From contig CAMWWU010000002.1 of the NCBI GenBank assembly GCA_947178025.1, positions 1 to 41,089 of the forward strand: a stretch of DNA of 41,089 bases, read 5' to 3'. The position numbers were made by a program, and so were the translations under genes. How positions within the stretch are numbered: position 1 is the first letter of the stretch; every line of letters begins with the position of its first letter. Below are positions 1-8,612 of this stretch, piece after piece. A model generated the notes under the pieces. It saw only the letters and a list, made by a program, of their open reading frames with translations. It had not been told where the DNA came from and ran no database searches. The DNA comes from an uncultured Alistipes sp. (lineage in GTDB: Bacteria > Bacteroidota > Bacteroidia > Bacteroidales > Rikenellaceae).

Positions 1-378
1 GAGGGACGGAGTGTGGGGCGGAATACTGGAGAGAGTCTGCGCCGGAGAGGAGTGCGCAGCAGGAAAACTGCAACTGAGAACCCGAGAGCCCGAGAATCCC
101 TCCGTGGGTGTCTCGGGAAATGCGTAGTGGACCAGGTAGAAGGTGCCCGGCCTGAATCGTGGTGGAGGATGGAGAAAATGCCCGGATACATGGATGAGCA
201 GGTATCCGGGCATGACAAGGGAAGAGGGTGGAAGCAGTTGGGACAGGCCGCCGTCAGAGTCTCGCGAACCGGTATCGGTCGGGGGGCGGAGGCGTATCTC
301 GGTTGTTCCGATCGAAGGCCGAAGTGCATCGTGTGCGTGCTGAGTTCGCAGGGCACTTCGGGATCGCACGCGGCCGGG

Positions 379-1194
379 TTACTTCCAGAATCCGAAAAAG
401 TGATGTACGGGGCCGTGGCCGTGGCCGATGGCGTATTCGGCGCCGGCGGCGATGGCGCGGGCGATGTACTCCTTGGCGCGGACGACCGCCTCGTCGAGCG
501 GCAGGCCGTGGGCCAGGAATGCGGCGACGGCCGACGAGAGCGTGCAGCCCGTTCCGTGGGTGTTGCGTGTCGTCAGACGGGCCGAACGGAGCGGAAGCAC
601 CCGATCGGTCTCCGCGTTGTAGAAGATGTCGACCAGTTCGTCGTCGTGCAGGTGTCCCGCTTTCAGCAGGACCGATACCCGGCCGTTGCGGGAGAGTTCG
701 CGCGCCGCATCCGGCAGTTCCGACTGCTCGGTGAGGGAGCGGCCGAGCAGCAGCTCCGCTTCGGGAATATTCGGCGTGATGACCCGCACGTCGGGGATGA
801 GTTCGTCGCGCAGCGTGGCGATGGCCTCCTCCTGCAACAGCGGATCCCCCGACGTGGCCACCATCACCGGGTCGAGTACGACCTGGCGGATTCGGTACTC
901 CGCCAGGGTGCGTTTCACGGCCCGGATCAGCTCCGACGAGTGGAGCATGCCGATCTTTACGGCATCGACGCCGATGTCGTCGAGTACGGAGCGGATCTGT
1001 CCTACTACGAAGTCGATCGGCACGGGGTGTACGCCCGTGACGCCCACGGTGTTTTCGTCGACGACCGCCACGACGGCCGACATGCCGTAGCAGCCGCAGG
1101 CCGAGAAGGTTTTGAGATCGGCCTGGAGCCCTGCGCCGCCGCTCGGATCGCTCCCGGCGATCGTCAGCGCGCGTTTGTAGTGTTTTTTCGTCAT
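379..1194 (-). CDS. thiD: Hydroxymethylpyrimidine/phosphomethylpyrimidine kinase
   Basis: Protein MTKKHYKRALTIAGSDPSGGAGLQADLKTFSACGCYGMSAV... is ThiD-like. I shortened the ORF start to the ATG that overlaps the tenA stop (ATGA, 1191-1194). Confidence 0.95.
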   Translation of the reverse strand: MTKKHYKRALTIAGSDPSGGAGLQADLKTFSACGCYGMSAVVAVVDENTVGVTGVHPVPIDFVVGQIRSVLDDIGVDAVKIGMLHSSELIRAVKRTLAEYRIRQVVLDPVMVATSGDPLLQEEAIATLRDELIPDVRVITPNIPEAELLLGRSLTEQSELPDAARELSRNGRVSVLLKAGHLHDDELVDIFYNAETDRVLPLRSARLTTRNTHGTGCTLSSAVAAFLAHGLPLDEAVVRAKEYIARAIAAGAEYAIGHGHGPVHHFFGFWK

Positions 1195-1841
1195 ATTTTC
1201 CATTCTTCGAGTTCGTAGGCGCTCTCCCAGAAGAGCCACTCCATACGGGCGCAGCGCACGAAAATATCGGTCATCCGCTGCCGGATTTCCGGGCCGGAAG
1301 CGGCGGCCAGCGAGTCGCAGACGGCGATCGCCCGGGCCGTCGATGCGGCGAATGCGGGATCGGCATACGTTTCGATCCAGCGGGCGTAGGGATTCGGGGT
1401 ATCGTTCTGCCGGGCGAGGATCTCCTCCCCGACCCGCTGGTAGATCCAGAAGCAGGGGAGTACGGCCGCCGCTTCGACCTCGACCGGAGCTGTCGCCTGT
1501 GCGAGCAGCACCGAGGTGTAGAGCAGACACGTCGGGCTGATCTCGTCCGGCGCGGGAACCTCGCCGCCGAGGAACGACCCGTGCAGCGCCTCCTCGACGG
1601 CGATGCCGTCCGATGCGAAACGCACGAAATCGGCGATCTGCGCGCGCTGCGTGAGCCGCGAGGCGATATGCGCGAGCACTTTGGCATAGCTTGCCAGATA
1701 GAGCGAATCCTGCCGCAGGTAGAATCGGAATCGTTCGGGAGCGAGCGTGCCGCGGGCGAGCTCCTCCACGAACGGGTGTTGCGTGATCTTGCGATAGATC
1801 GGTTGCGCGGCCTCCCAGGCCTCCCGGCTCCAGCTATTCAT
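1191..1841 (-). CDS. tenA: TenA family protein (aminopyrimidine aminohydrolase / thiaminase II)
   Basis: TenA-like sequence with the conserved Cys region (VLPCFWIYQRVG), inside the thi operon and ATGA-overlapped with thiD. Confidence 0.9.
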   Translation of the reverse strand: MNSWSREAWEAAQPIYRKITQHPFVEELARGTLAPERFRFYLRQDSLYLASYAKVLAHIASRLTQRAQIADFVRFASDGIAVEEALHGSFLGGEVPAPDEISPTCLLYTSVLLAQATAPVEVEAAAVLPCFWIYQRVGEEILARQNDTPNPYARWIETYADPAFAASTARAIAVCDSLAAASGPEIRQRMTDIFVRCARMEWLFWESAYELEEWKI

Positions 1842-2547
1842 GATGCGCCCGTTTGAAGGCTGTTACGGCCACGTAATCGCCCCGGTCATACCCCTCGACA
1901 GGCTCCTCGGTCGTGCGGTTCGAGTAGCGCGGGTGCGTCGTCAGCGTCTGCGCGAAGGTCAGATCGCGGAACCCCGCCTCTTCGAGCAGTTCGATCTTCT
2001 CGGCCGTCGTGCGCCACTCGGCGACCTCGACGAACTCGATCGGATAGGGATCGGGCGGGTAAACCCCGGCGAGCAGCGGATGATCCCATGTGCCGAGGGC
2101 CTTCGCCAGGTTGTACATCATGCCGTAAGAGCTCTCTTTCGGCACGTCGATCAGCACGATCCGGCCGTCGACGGGCAGCGCCTCGTAGGCCTTGCGGATC
2201 ACGCCCGCCAGGTCGCCGATGTAACTCGGCGTGCCGTTGAAGAGCAGCGTGTCGTAGTCGCCGCGGCCGAAATCGGCCTCCTCGGCCGTGGCGATCGTGA
2301 CGTGCAGCCCGCGTTTGCGGGCGATTTCGGCCATGCCCGTCGAGGGCTCGATGCCGTCGGTGATCGCGATGCCGTACTCCCGGGCCAGCAGCATCTCGAA
2401 GAGACCGCTGCCGCAGCCTACCGAGAGGATGCGGCCGGCATTCCGCAGCGTGCTCGCCACGAGGTTCGCCTCCGAGTAGAGGACATGTCGGTTGTCGAGG
2501 AACCAGGCATCGTAGGCCGAGGCGTATTCGTCGAAACTTTTTCCCAT
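1834..2547 (-). CDS. Class I SAM-dependent methyltransferase
   Basis: Motif I ILSVGCGSGLFE followed by a Rossmann-like pattern. Overlaps tenA by 8 bp, so it is probably co-transcribed with thi genes. Confidence 0.85.
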   Translation of the reverse strand: MGKSFDEYASAYDAWFLDNRHVLYSEANLVASTLRNAGRILSVGCGSGLFEMLLAREYGIAITDGIEPSTGMAEIARKRGLHVTIATAEEADFGRGDYDTLLFNGTPSYIGDLAGVIRKAYEALPVDGRIVLIDVPKESSYGMMYNLAKALGTWDHPLLAGVYPPDPYPIEFVEVAEWRTTAEKIELLEEAGFRDLTFAQTLTTHPRYSNRTTEEPVEGYDRGDYVAVTAFKRAHHE

Positions 2548-2569
2548 CTTTTTTATCGTTTTTTGTCGG

Positions 2570-3268
2570 TTAATAGGCGATGATTTCCGTTTGCAGGGTC
2601 CGAAGGTCGATCGTCAGCAGCCGTCCGTCGAGCAGTTCGCCGAAGCCTGCGAGCAGCTTCACGGCCTCCGACGCTTCGAGCGTCCCGATTACCCCCGGCA
2701 CGGCGCCCAGCACGCCCGCTGCGGTGCGGGGGCGTGCGCAGAGCGCCTCGCGGTCGGGGTAGAGGTCGGCGTAGTGCCGGCCGCGGAGGTGGTTGATGAG
2801 GCCGACCTGCCCGTAGAACTCGCCGATCGAGCCGTGGATCCACGGCTTGCCGCAAGCCCGGCAGGTGTCGTCGATCAGGTAGCGGGTCGGGAAGTTGTCG
2901 CAGCAGTCGATCACCAGGTCGCAGGCGCCGATCAGCTGCCGGGCGTTCCGCTCCGTGAGCCCCTCCGGGTAGCAGTCGAAACAGGTGTGCGACGAGAGGG
3001 CGGCGAGCCGTTCGCGGGCCGCTTCGACCTTCGGCAGTCCGATCTGCGCCTCGGTGTAGAGCACCTGGCGCTGGAGGTTGCTCCGCGACACGACGTCAGC
3101 GTCGGCCAGTCCGATGCGGCCCACGCCCGCCCCCGTGAGGTAGAGCGCCGCGGGCGATCCGAGGCCCCCGAGCCCCACGATGAGCACCGAGGCGTCGAGC
3201 AGCCGGCGCTGCCCCTCCGGTCCGATCTCCGGCAGCATCGTCTGCCGGGCGTAGCGTTCGTCGGTCAT
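2570..3268 (-). CDS. thiF: ThiF/MoeB/HesA family adenylyltransferase (sulfur-carrier activating)
   Basis: MTDERYARQTMLPEIGPEGQRRLLDASVLIVGLGGLGSPAALYLTGAGVG... is a ThiF-type nucleotide-binding motif. The ORF-track version (2570..4744) runs out of frame through thiH; I used the internal ATG with ATGA overlap to thiH. Confidence 0.92.
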   Translation of the reverse strand: MTDERYARQTMLPEIGPEGQRRLLDASVLIVGLGGLGSPAALYLTGAGVGRIGLADADVVSRSNLQRQVLYTEAQIGLPKVEAARERLAALSSHTCFDCYPEGLTERNARQLIGACDLVIDCCDNFPTRYLIDDTCRACGKPWIHGSIGEFYGQVGLINHLRGRHYADLYPDREALCARPRTAAGVLGAVPGVIGTLEASEAVKLLAGFGELLDGRLLTIDLRTLQTEIIAY

Positions 3269-4377
3269 CGGTCGAAGATTTTGTCCCAGTCCTTCCATAC
3301 GGCTTCGCCCCCTGCGCGGCGGATGTCCGCCTCGACCTGGGCGGGAGTGCGCTCGTCGCTGACGCTGAACTGTTCGAGCGACTGCGGGTAGGTGCGGTAA
3401 CCGCCGGGATCGGTTTTCGATCCGGCGCTCATCGACGTGGCGCCGAGCGTCGCGATGCGGTTGCGGAACTCCGGGCGCTCGCGGGTGGAGAACGAGATGT
3501 CGACGTCGTGGTCGAAGATGCGGAACGCGAAGGTCAGCTGCGCCAGCTCGCGGTCGCTCATGACGACGTTGGGCTGGAATCCGCCCTCCGAGGGGCGCAT
3601 GCGCGGGAAGTTGACGCTGTAGCGGGTGCGCCAGTAGCGGCGGCGCAGGTATTGCAAGTGCAGAGCCATCATCGTCACGTCGGTGCGCCACGCTTCGAGG
3701 CCGATCAGCACGCCCATGCCGATCTTGTGGACGCCGGCCTGCCCCATGCGGTCGAAACCGTTCACGCGCCACTCGAAGTCCGCCTTCCGGCCGGCCGGGT
3801 GGTAGCGGTTGTAGTTGGCCCGGTGGTAGGTCTCCTGGAAGCAGACTACGCCGTTGAGTCCCGACCGCGTCAGACGGGCGTACTCCTCGGCGGCCAGCGG
3901 CATCACCTCGATCGTCAGGTTGCTGAAGTAGGGGCGGCATATGCGGAGCGCCTGCTCGATGTAGTCGACGCCCGCGGCCCGCGGATTTTCGCCCGTCACC
4001 AGCAGCAGGTTCTCGAACGGCCCCAGTTCGCGGATCGCCCGGCACTCGGCCTCGATCTGTTCGGGCGTGAGAATCACGCGCCGCGTGGGGTTGTGGCGGT
4101 TGAAGCCGCAGTAGACGCACGAATTGGTGCACGAGTTGGTGAGGTACATCGGGATGTACATGGATACGGTCTTCCCGAACCGCTCCTGCGTGTAGCGGCG
4201 GCTCAGACGGGCCATCGGTTCGAGGTAGGCCGCGGCGGCGGGCGACACGAGCGCCATGAAGTCGTCGAGCGTCGGGTGCTTCCGGCCGAGCGCCGTCTCG
4301 ACGTCGGCCGGGCGTTTCGAGAGGATGCGGTCCGTGGTCTCCTCCCAGTCGTAACGGGCTAATTCTTCGGAAAACAT
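3265..4377 (-). CDS. thiH: 2-iminoacetate synthase ThiH (radical SAM)
   Basis: Radical SAM CxxxCxxC motif (CTNSCVYCGF) in a ThiH-like protein in thi operon context. Confidence 0.95.
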   Translation of the reverse strand: MFSEELARYDWEETTDRILSKRPADVETALGRKHPTLDDFMALVSPAAAAYLEPMARLSRRYTQERFGKTVSMYIPMYLTNSCTNSCVYCGFNRHNPTRRVILTPEQIEAECRAIRELGPFENLLLVTGENPRAAGVDYIEQALRICRPYFSNLTIEVMPLAAEEYARLTRSGLNGVVCFQETYHRANYNRYHPAGRKADFEWRVNGFDRMGQAGVHKIGMGVLIGLEAWRTDVTMMALHLQYLRRRYWRTRYSVNFPRMRPSEGGFQPNVVMSDRELAQLTFAFRIFDHDVDISFSTRERPEFRNRIATLGATSMSAGSKTDPGGYRTYPQSLEQFSVSDERTPAQVEADIRRAGGEAVWKDWDKIFDR

Positions 4378-4389
4378 GGTCGGCGGGCT

Positions 4390-5157
4390 TTAGTCGAGGA
4401 ATGCGGTCAGCGGGCTGCTCGCCTCGGCATATGGCGCCTGGGCGCCCAGGCCGGCTTCGTAGGCCTCGCGGCCTGCGGCGACCGCCTCGGCGAAGGCCCG
4501 GGCCATGCGCTCCGGATCGCCCGCGACGGCGATGGCCGTGTTGACGAGTACGGCGTCGGCGCCCAGCTCCATGGCTGCAGCGGCGTGGGAGGGGGCGCCG
4601 AGCCCGGCGTCGATGACGACGGGGACGCTGCTCTGGTCGATGATGATTTCGAGCAGGTCGCGCGTCACGAGCCCCTTGTTGGTGCCGATCGGCGCCGCGA
4701 GGGGCATCACCGTGGCGGCTCCGGCCTCTTCGAGCCGTTTGCACAGCACGGGGTCGGCCTGGATGTAGGGCAGCACCACGAATCCCATGCGGGCCAGCCG
4801 CTCCGTGGCGAGGAGCGTCTCCACCGGGTCGGGAAGCAGGTATTTCGGATCGGGGTGGATCTCCAGCTTGATGAAGTTCGTCTCGAAGGCCTCGCGGGCC
4901 AGCTGTGCGGCGAGCACCGCTTCGTCCGCGTCGCGGACTCCCGAGGTGTTGGGCAGCAGTTGGATCCCGGGACGGCGGACGTGCCGCAGCATGTCGTCCT
5001 CGGGGTTCTCCAGGTCGATGCGCTTCATCGCCACGGTGACCATCTCCGTCCCCGAGGCGGCGATCGCCCGGGCCATCAGGTCGTTGGAGCTGAATTTGCC
5101 CGTTCCCACGAACAGGCGCGAACGGAACCTCCGTCCGCCGATGATCAGATCGTTCAT
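4390..5157 (-). CDS. thiG: Thiazole synthase ThiG
   Basis: [28 protein letters not shown]... with [36 protein letters not shown]. Start trimmed to the ATG overlapping the thiE stop. Confidence 0.96.
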   Translation of the reverse strand: MNDLIIGGRRFRSRLFVGTGKFSSNDLMARAIAASGTEMVTVAMKRIDLENPEDDMLRHVRRPGIQLLPNTSGVRDADEAVLAAQLAREAFETNFIKLEIHPDPKYLLPDPVETLLATERLARMGFVVLPYIQADPVLCKRLEEAGAATVMPLAAPIGTNKGLVTRDLLEIIIDQSSVPVVIDAGLGAPSHAAAAMELGADAVLVNTAIAVAGDPERMARAFAEAVAAGREAYEAGLGAQAPYAEASSPLTAFLD

Positions 5158-5780
5158 ATTTTTCGGTTGTTGATCGTTGTCACTATCTCGCGGGTATGCC
5201 GCACGATGTCGTCGGCCCGCAGCAGCGCGCCCGAGAGGGCGATGCCCGCAAGACCGGTCTCCAGCAGGGGGGCGATGTCGGCGTGCGTGATGCCGCCGAT
5301 GGCGACTACGGGCAGGGCGATGCCCGCCTCGCGGCATCGGGCCAGGATGCGCCGATACCCATCGATGCCGAGTACGGGGCTCAGGTTGCGTTTGGTCTGC
5401 GTGAAGCGGAACGGTCCGAGGCCGATGTAGTCGGCTCCCTGCGCCGCTGCGCGTTCGATCTCTTCGAACGTGTTGGCCGTGGCGCCGATCAGCGCCTCGG
5501 GGCCGAGCAGCCGGCGCGCCTCTGCGACGGGCAGGTCGTTCCTGCCCAGGTGTACGCCGTCGGCCCGCAGCTCGCGGACGAGCTCCGCGTGGTCGTCGAG
5601 CAGAAAGGTGGCGCCCGCCTCGCGGCAGAGGCGCCCGATCGCGCGGCCGGTGCGGAGAATCTCCTCCTCGGAGGCCTCTTTCATGCGGAGCTGGATCCAG
5701 CGGCAGCCCCCGGCGAGTACGGCCCGGGTGCCGGAGATCTCGTCGTCGTGTTCGGTGCGGTGTGTGATGAATTGCAGCAT
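5154..5780 (-). CDS. thiE: Thiamine phosphate synthase
   Basis: Canonical ThiE motifs [30 protein letters not shown] and VAIGGI. Confidence 0.93.
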   Translation of the reverse strand: MLQFITHRTEHDDEISGTRAVLAGGCRWIQLRMKEASEEEILRTGRAIGRLCREAGATFLLDDHAELVRELRADGVHLGRNDLPVAEARRLLGPEALIGATANTFEEIERAAAQGADYIGLGPFRFTQTKRNLSPVLGIDGYRRILARCREAGIALPVVAIGGITHADIAPLLETGLAGIALSGALLRADDIVRHTREIVTTINNRKI

Positions 5781-5784
5781 GACG

Positions 5785-6375
5785 TTATGGGTTGAATTTG
5801 CGCAGTTCGGCCATCCGGCGGCGCAGGTCGTCAGTCGTCGGGGCCTGCCGGAGGTAGCCCGAGAGGGCCGCGCCGCCGAATCCGTATGCGGCGAGCAGCG
5901 GCAGCCGGTCGGGCGTAACGCCCCCGAGGGCGATCGTGCGGGGCCCGAGCAGGCCGCGGGCGGCCGCGTCGCGCAGCTCCTCCGGCGTGTGGCCGGAGCG
6001 GTAGTTCTGTTTGGAGATGCTGTCGAAGATCGGACTCAGCAGGCGGTAGTCGTCGTCGCGATGCGCGGCCAGTTCGTCGAGGGTGTGGCACGAGCGGCTC
6101 CGCAAGCCGCCGAATCCCTCCGGGGCCGTCGGGTTGCGCCGATTGAGGTGCACGCCTCCCAGGCCGTACTCTGCAGCCAGCGGGAGCCGGTCGTGGAGCG
6201 ACAGCTGCGGATAGCACGCCGGCGGGAGCGCCTCGATCAGCCTCCGCAGCTCCTCTTCCGAGGCCTCCGGCTTGCGCAGGTGCACCCGGTCGATCCCTTC
6301 GGCGAGCAGCAGGCGGATCGCGGCGGCCTCCGTCGGGAAGCAGGCCTCGCCGGTGATGAAGAGCAGCCGCATCAT
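5785..6375 (-). CDS. TenI / thiamine phosphate synthase-like paralog
   Basis: TIM-barrel ThiE-family protein (VHLRKPEA, GGVHLNRRNP, ALGGV) that lacks the canonical GPxFxTxTK loop and has LSPIFDSISK instead. Start overlaps the thiS stop. Confidence 0.85.
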   Translation of the reverse strand: MMRLLFITGEACFPTEAAAIRLLLAEGIDRVHLRKPEASEEELRRLIEALPPACYPQLSLHDRLPLAAEYGLGGVHLNRRNPTAPEGFGGLRSRSCHTLDELAAHRDDDYRLLSPIFDSISKQNYRSGHTPEELRDAAARGLLGPRTIALGGVTPDRLPLLAAYGFGGAALSGYLRQAPTTDDLRRRMAELRKFNP

Positions 6376-6572
6376 CCTCCGCAGACGGCGCGTATGACGA
6401 TGATTCGGGCCCCCTCGTGCAGCGGGGTCTGCGCCCATTCGGAGCGGGAGACGACCCGGTTGTCCACGGCGACGGCCACTCCGTCGGCGGGGATTCCCTC
6501 GCGGGTCAGCATCTGGGCGAGCGTCGTTCGTTCGTCGACGTCGCGGGGGGTGCGGTTGATGAATATCTGCAT
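6372..6572 (-). CDS. thiS: Sulfur carrier protein ThiS
   Basis: 66-aa ubiquitin-like protein MQIFINRTPRDVDERTTLAQML... ending in C-terminal GG; first gene after the TPP riboswitch. Confidence 0.92.
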   Translation of the reverse strand: MQIFINRTPRDVDERTTLAQMLTREGIPADGVAVAVDNRVVSRSEWAQTPLHEGARIIVIRAVCGG

Positions 6573-6625
6573 GGAAATACCGTAATCAATAGAGAGTGCG
6601 CCCTGCGAGAAATTACGGTCTATGA

Positions 6626-6712
6626 ACAAGTTCCTCCGGCGGTACTGACCGCATCAGGTTCATAGGGTATGATCTCAGCCCCGCCGCTTTCGGGCAGGGC
6701 ACCCCTCTTGTT
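6626..6712 (-). promoter_or_regulatory. TPP riboswitch (THI element)
   Basis: The minus strand reads CAAGAGGGGTGCCCTGCCCGAAAGCGGCGGGGCTGAGATCATACCCTATGAACCTGATGCGGTCAGTACCGCCGGAGGAACTTG: conserved GGGGTGCC, GCTGAGA, ACCC and GAACCTGAT, with CAAG/CTTG closing P1. Confidence 0.95.
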
Positions 6713-6721
6713 TCGTTCGGA

Positions 6722-6729
6722 CAAATGTA
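6722..6729 (-). promoter_or_regulatory. Putative Bacteroidetes -7 box (TACATTTG) for the thi operon
   Basis: TAnnTTTG match on the minus strand about 10 nt upstream of the TPP riboswitch 5' end. Confidence 0.65.
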
Positions 6730-6797
6730 AGAAAAAATTTCGGCTATTCGCCGCCGTGCGTCGGAAATTTCGTCGGGACATGCCCGGGCGATGCGGA

Positions 6798-6828
6798 AAG
6801 GGCTCCCTGATTTTATCAGGGAGCCCTT
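6798..6828 (-). terminator. Perfect hairpin downstream of the ExbB-like gene
   Basis: AAGGGCTCCCTGA-TTTTA-TCAGGGAGCCCTT, a 13-bp perfect stem located 24 bp after the stop of the 6852 gene; no strong T-tract. Confidence 0.6.
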
Positions 6829-6851
6829 CGGTGCGGTGTTGCACGTCGGAG

Positions 6852-7415
6852 TCAGATGCGGGGCTTGAGCCCGATGTGTACGAGGAGCGAGACGCCGTAG
6901 ACGATCATGCCGTAGAGCGGGGCGATGAATGCCACGCGCAGGCCGCCGCAGAGCAGCGTGAACGAAATCGGGTAGCCGGAGTACTGGATCAGGTCGGTGA
7001 CGGAGTAAAAGCCGACCATCATGCTCAGAAAACCGATGAGCATGGCCAGCCGTCCGAACTCCTTGACCCAGTTGGGGGCTTTCCATGCGCTGAAGAGCAT
7101 GGCGATCAGGCAGAGCGTGACGGCTGTCATCCAGGTGTAGCCGCCCTCCAGGTAGAGTTGCGCGACCGGGCGGGACGGCGGCGTAGTGAGTAGGCTTTGG
7201 CTGATCTCCCACTCCTGCGTTTCGGGATTGAGGATGGCGATTTCGTCCCTGCCCGGTTCGGGCTGCTGGTCGCCCGGAACCGTGCGGAGGATGCGTCGGG
7301 GCGACTCCGCTGCGGAGGCTGTTTCGGCGGGCGGGAGCGTGATTTCGACGATCTCCTGTGCCTGGGCGACGGAGAGCGCGAGGAGCGTGAGCAGTGCGAT
7401 GAGGATTCGTTTCAT
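6852..7415 (-). CDS. Signal-peptide membrane protein, MotA/TolQ/ExbB-like
   Basis: MKRILIALLTLLALSVAQAQ signal peptide and several hydrophobic segments (FGRLAMLIGFLSMMVGFYSV, LRVAFIAPLYGMIVYGVSLLVHIGL) resembling short MotA/ExbB-type proteins. Start trimmed to the internal ATG. Confidence 0.6.
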   Translation of the reverse strand: MKRILIALLTLLALSVAQAQEIVEITLPPAETASAAESPRRILRTVPGDQQPEPGRDEIAILNPETQEWEISQSLLTTPPSRPVAQLYLEGGYTWMTAVTLCLIAMLFSAWKAPNWVKEFGRLAMLIGFLSMMVGFYSVTDLIQYSGYPISFTLLCGGLRVAFIAPLYGMIVYGVSLLVHIGLKPRI

Positions 7416-7469
7416 GACGATTGTTTTTTGAGGTTCGACAGACGGTGCGTGTGCCTTGCAAAGCTGTTG

Positions 7470-7477
7470 CAAAGATA
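7470..7477 (-). promoter_or_regulatory. Putative -7 box TATCTTTG for the ExbB-like gene
   Basis: Minus-strand TATCTTTG upstream of the ATG at 7415. Confidence 0.6.
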
Positions 7478-7574
7478 GGGACGAAGTACCCGAATGTGCA
7501 ACGTCGAATCCCGTCGTCGGGGTGTCGAATCCCGCTTTTCGGGAGCTGCGCGGGGGTGAAAACGGCTTTTTTCT

Positions 7575-7582
7575 TATCTTTG
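7575..7582 (+). promoter_or_regulatory. Putative -7 box TATCTTTG for the LytTR gene
   Basis: TATCTTTG only 4 nt before the ATG at 7587. Confidence 0.6.
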
Positions 7583-7586
7583 GGGT

Positions 7587-8315
7587 ATGAAAAATACGTT
7601 CGTCGCTCTGAAATGCCGGCTGCCGATCGTCGCCTATTGGATCGTCGCCGTGCTGCTCGTCGCCGCCGCGATGATGAGCTGCGGCTATGCTTTCGATCGG
7701 GCGCTCTTTCTGGCGACGGCGCTGCTGCCCGGCATGCTCTGCGCCAAACTCCTCCTGCCCGAGGTGCTGCGGGCGCCTCGCCGGCGAGGTGTCGTCGTCG
7801 GAGCGCTCTGCTGCGGGATTCTGGTCGTCGAGTGGGGTGCGCTGCTGGCGGCTTCCCGCTATACGCAGCAGGCGGTGCGGTTCGACGAGCCCGTATTGCC
7901 GGAGCTGCTCTCCAATCCGGCATTCCTGCTGATTCTGCTTGCGGCGTTCGTAGCCCCCGAACACGCTCTGTCGCGCTACGTCGCGTCGCGCATGCCGCAG
8001 CCGGACCGGATCTCGTTCGTATCCGAGCGCCGCAAAGTGACGCTGCGCTTCGCGGAGATTCTTTGCATCGAGTCCAACGACAGCGAAGTGACGCTGCACA
8101 CCGTCGACGGCACCCGCTATCGGACCCGCACCCGCATTTCGCAGTGGGAGCGGCTGCTCGGCGAGCGGTTCGTGCGCATCCACCGGGCCTGGTTGGTCAA
8201 CGCCGGACACGTCGCGGACGCAGCGGCGGGGACGGTCACCGTCGGCGACCGCACGCTGGAGGTGTCGCGCAAGTATCGGGAGGCGGTCGCCGCGCGGTTC
8301 GCGGAGCGACCGTAA
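7587..8315 (+). CDS. Membrane-anchored LytTR-domain transcriptional regulator
   Basis: About four N-terminal hydrophobic segments, then a LytTR-like domain (ISFVSERRKVTLRFAEILCIESNDSEVTLHTVDGTRYRTRTRISQWERLLGERFVRIHRAWLVNAGHV). Confidence 0.85.
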   Translation: MKNTFVALKCRLPIVAYWIVAVLLVAAAMMSCGYAFDRALFLATALLPGMLCAKLLLPEVLRAPRRRGVVVGALCCGILVVEWGALLAASRYTQQAVRFDEPVLPELLSNPAFLLILLAAFVAPEHALSRYVASRMPQPDRISFVSERRKVTLRFAEILCIESNDSEVTLHTVDGTRYRTRTRISQWERLLGERFVRIHRAWLVNAGHVADAAAGTVTVGDRTLEVSRKYREAVAARFAERP

Positions 8316-8336
8316 GTCGGGACCCGGCCGGAGCGG

Positions 8337-8612
8337 TTAGCGCCAGCGGGCGAGGGTCGGGAAGAGACGACGCATCAGTTCGACGCCCTCTTCGCGCGTG
8401 TAGGGACGCCCGTCCTCGTGCTTGATCTGCTCGGAGAACGGTGCGCAGAGTTCGATCATCTCCTCCATCGTGCACTGCTGGAGAAACTCGCCGTTCCGAT
8501 AGCAGAAGATGCAGTAGTCGGTGTCGACGCTGCCGTCGGCAGCCGTGCCGAAGTGTTCGGGATTTTCGAGCGGCATGCCGCAACTCTGGCAAAGAAGGGG
8601 CTCCTGCTTCAT
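8337..8612 (-). CDS. Zinc-ribbon domain protein
   Basis: [43 protein letters not shown]...: paired CxxC motifs; overlaps the upstream hydrolase gene. Confidence 0.8.
   Translation of the reverse strand: MKQEPLLCQSCGMPLENPEHFGTAADGSVDTDYCIFCYRNGEFLQQCTMEEMIELCAPFSEQIKHEDGRPYTREEGVELMRRLFPTLARWR

Noticed and set aside
13-1218. 401-aa plus-strand ORF overlapping thiD
   Set aside because: Antisense to thiD over most of its length, with GC-rich, low-information sequence and no recognisable domain. Typical shadow ORF in high-GC DNA.
2570-4744. 724-aa minus-strand ORF
   Set aside because: Only the C-terminal ~232 aa are ThiF. The N-terminal part is the wrong frame of thiG/thiH, so this is not a real fusion protein.
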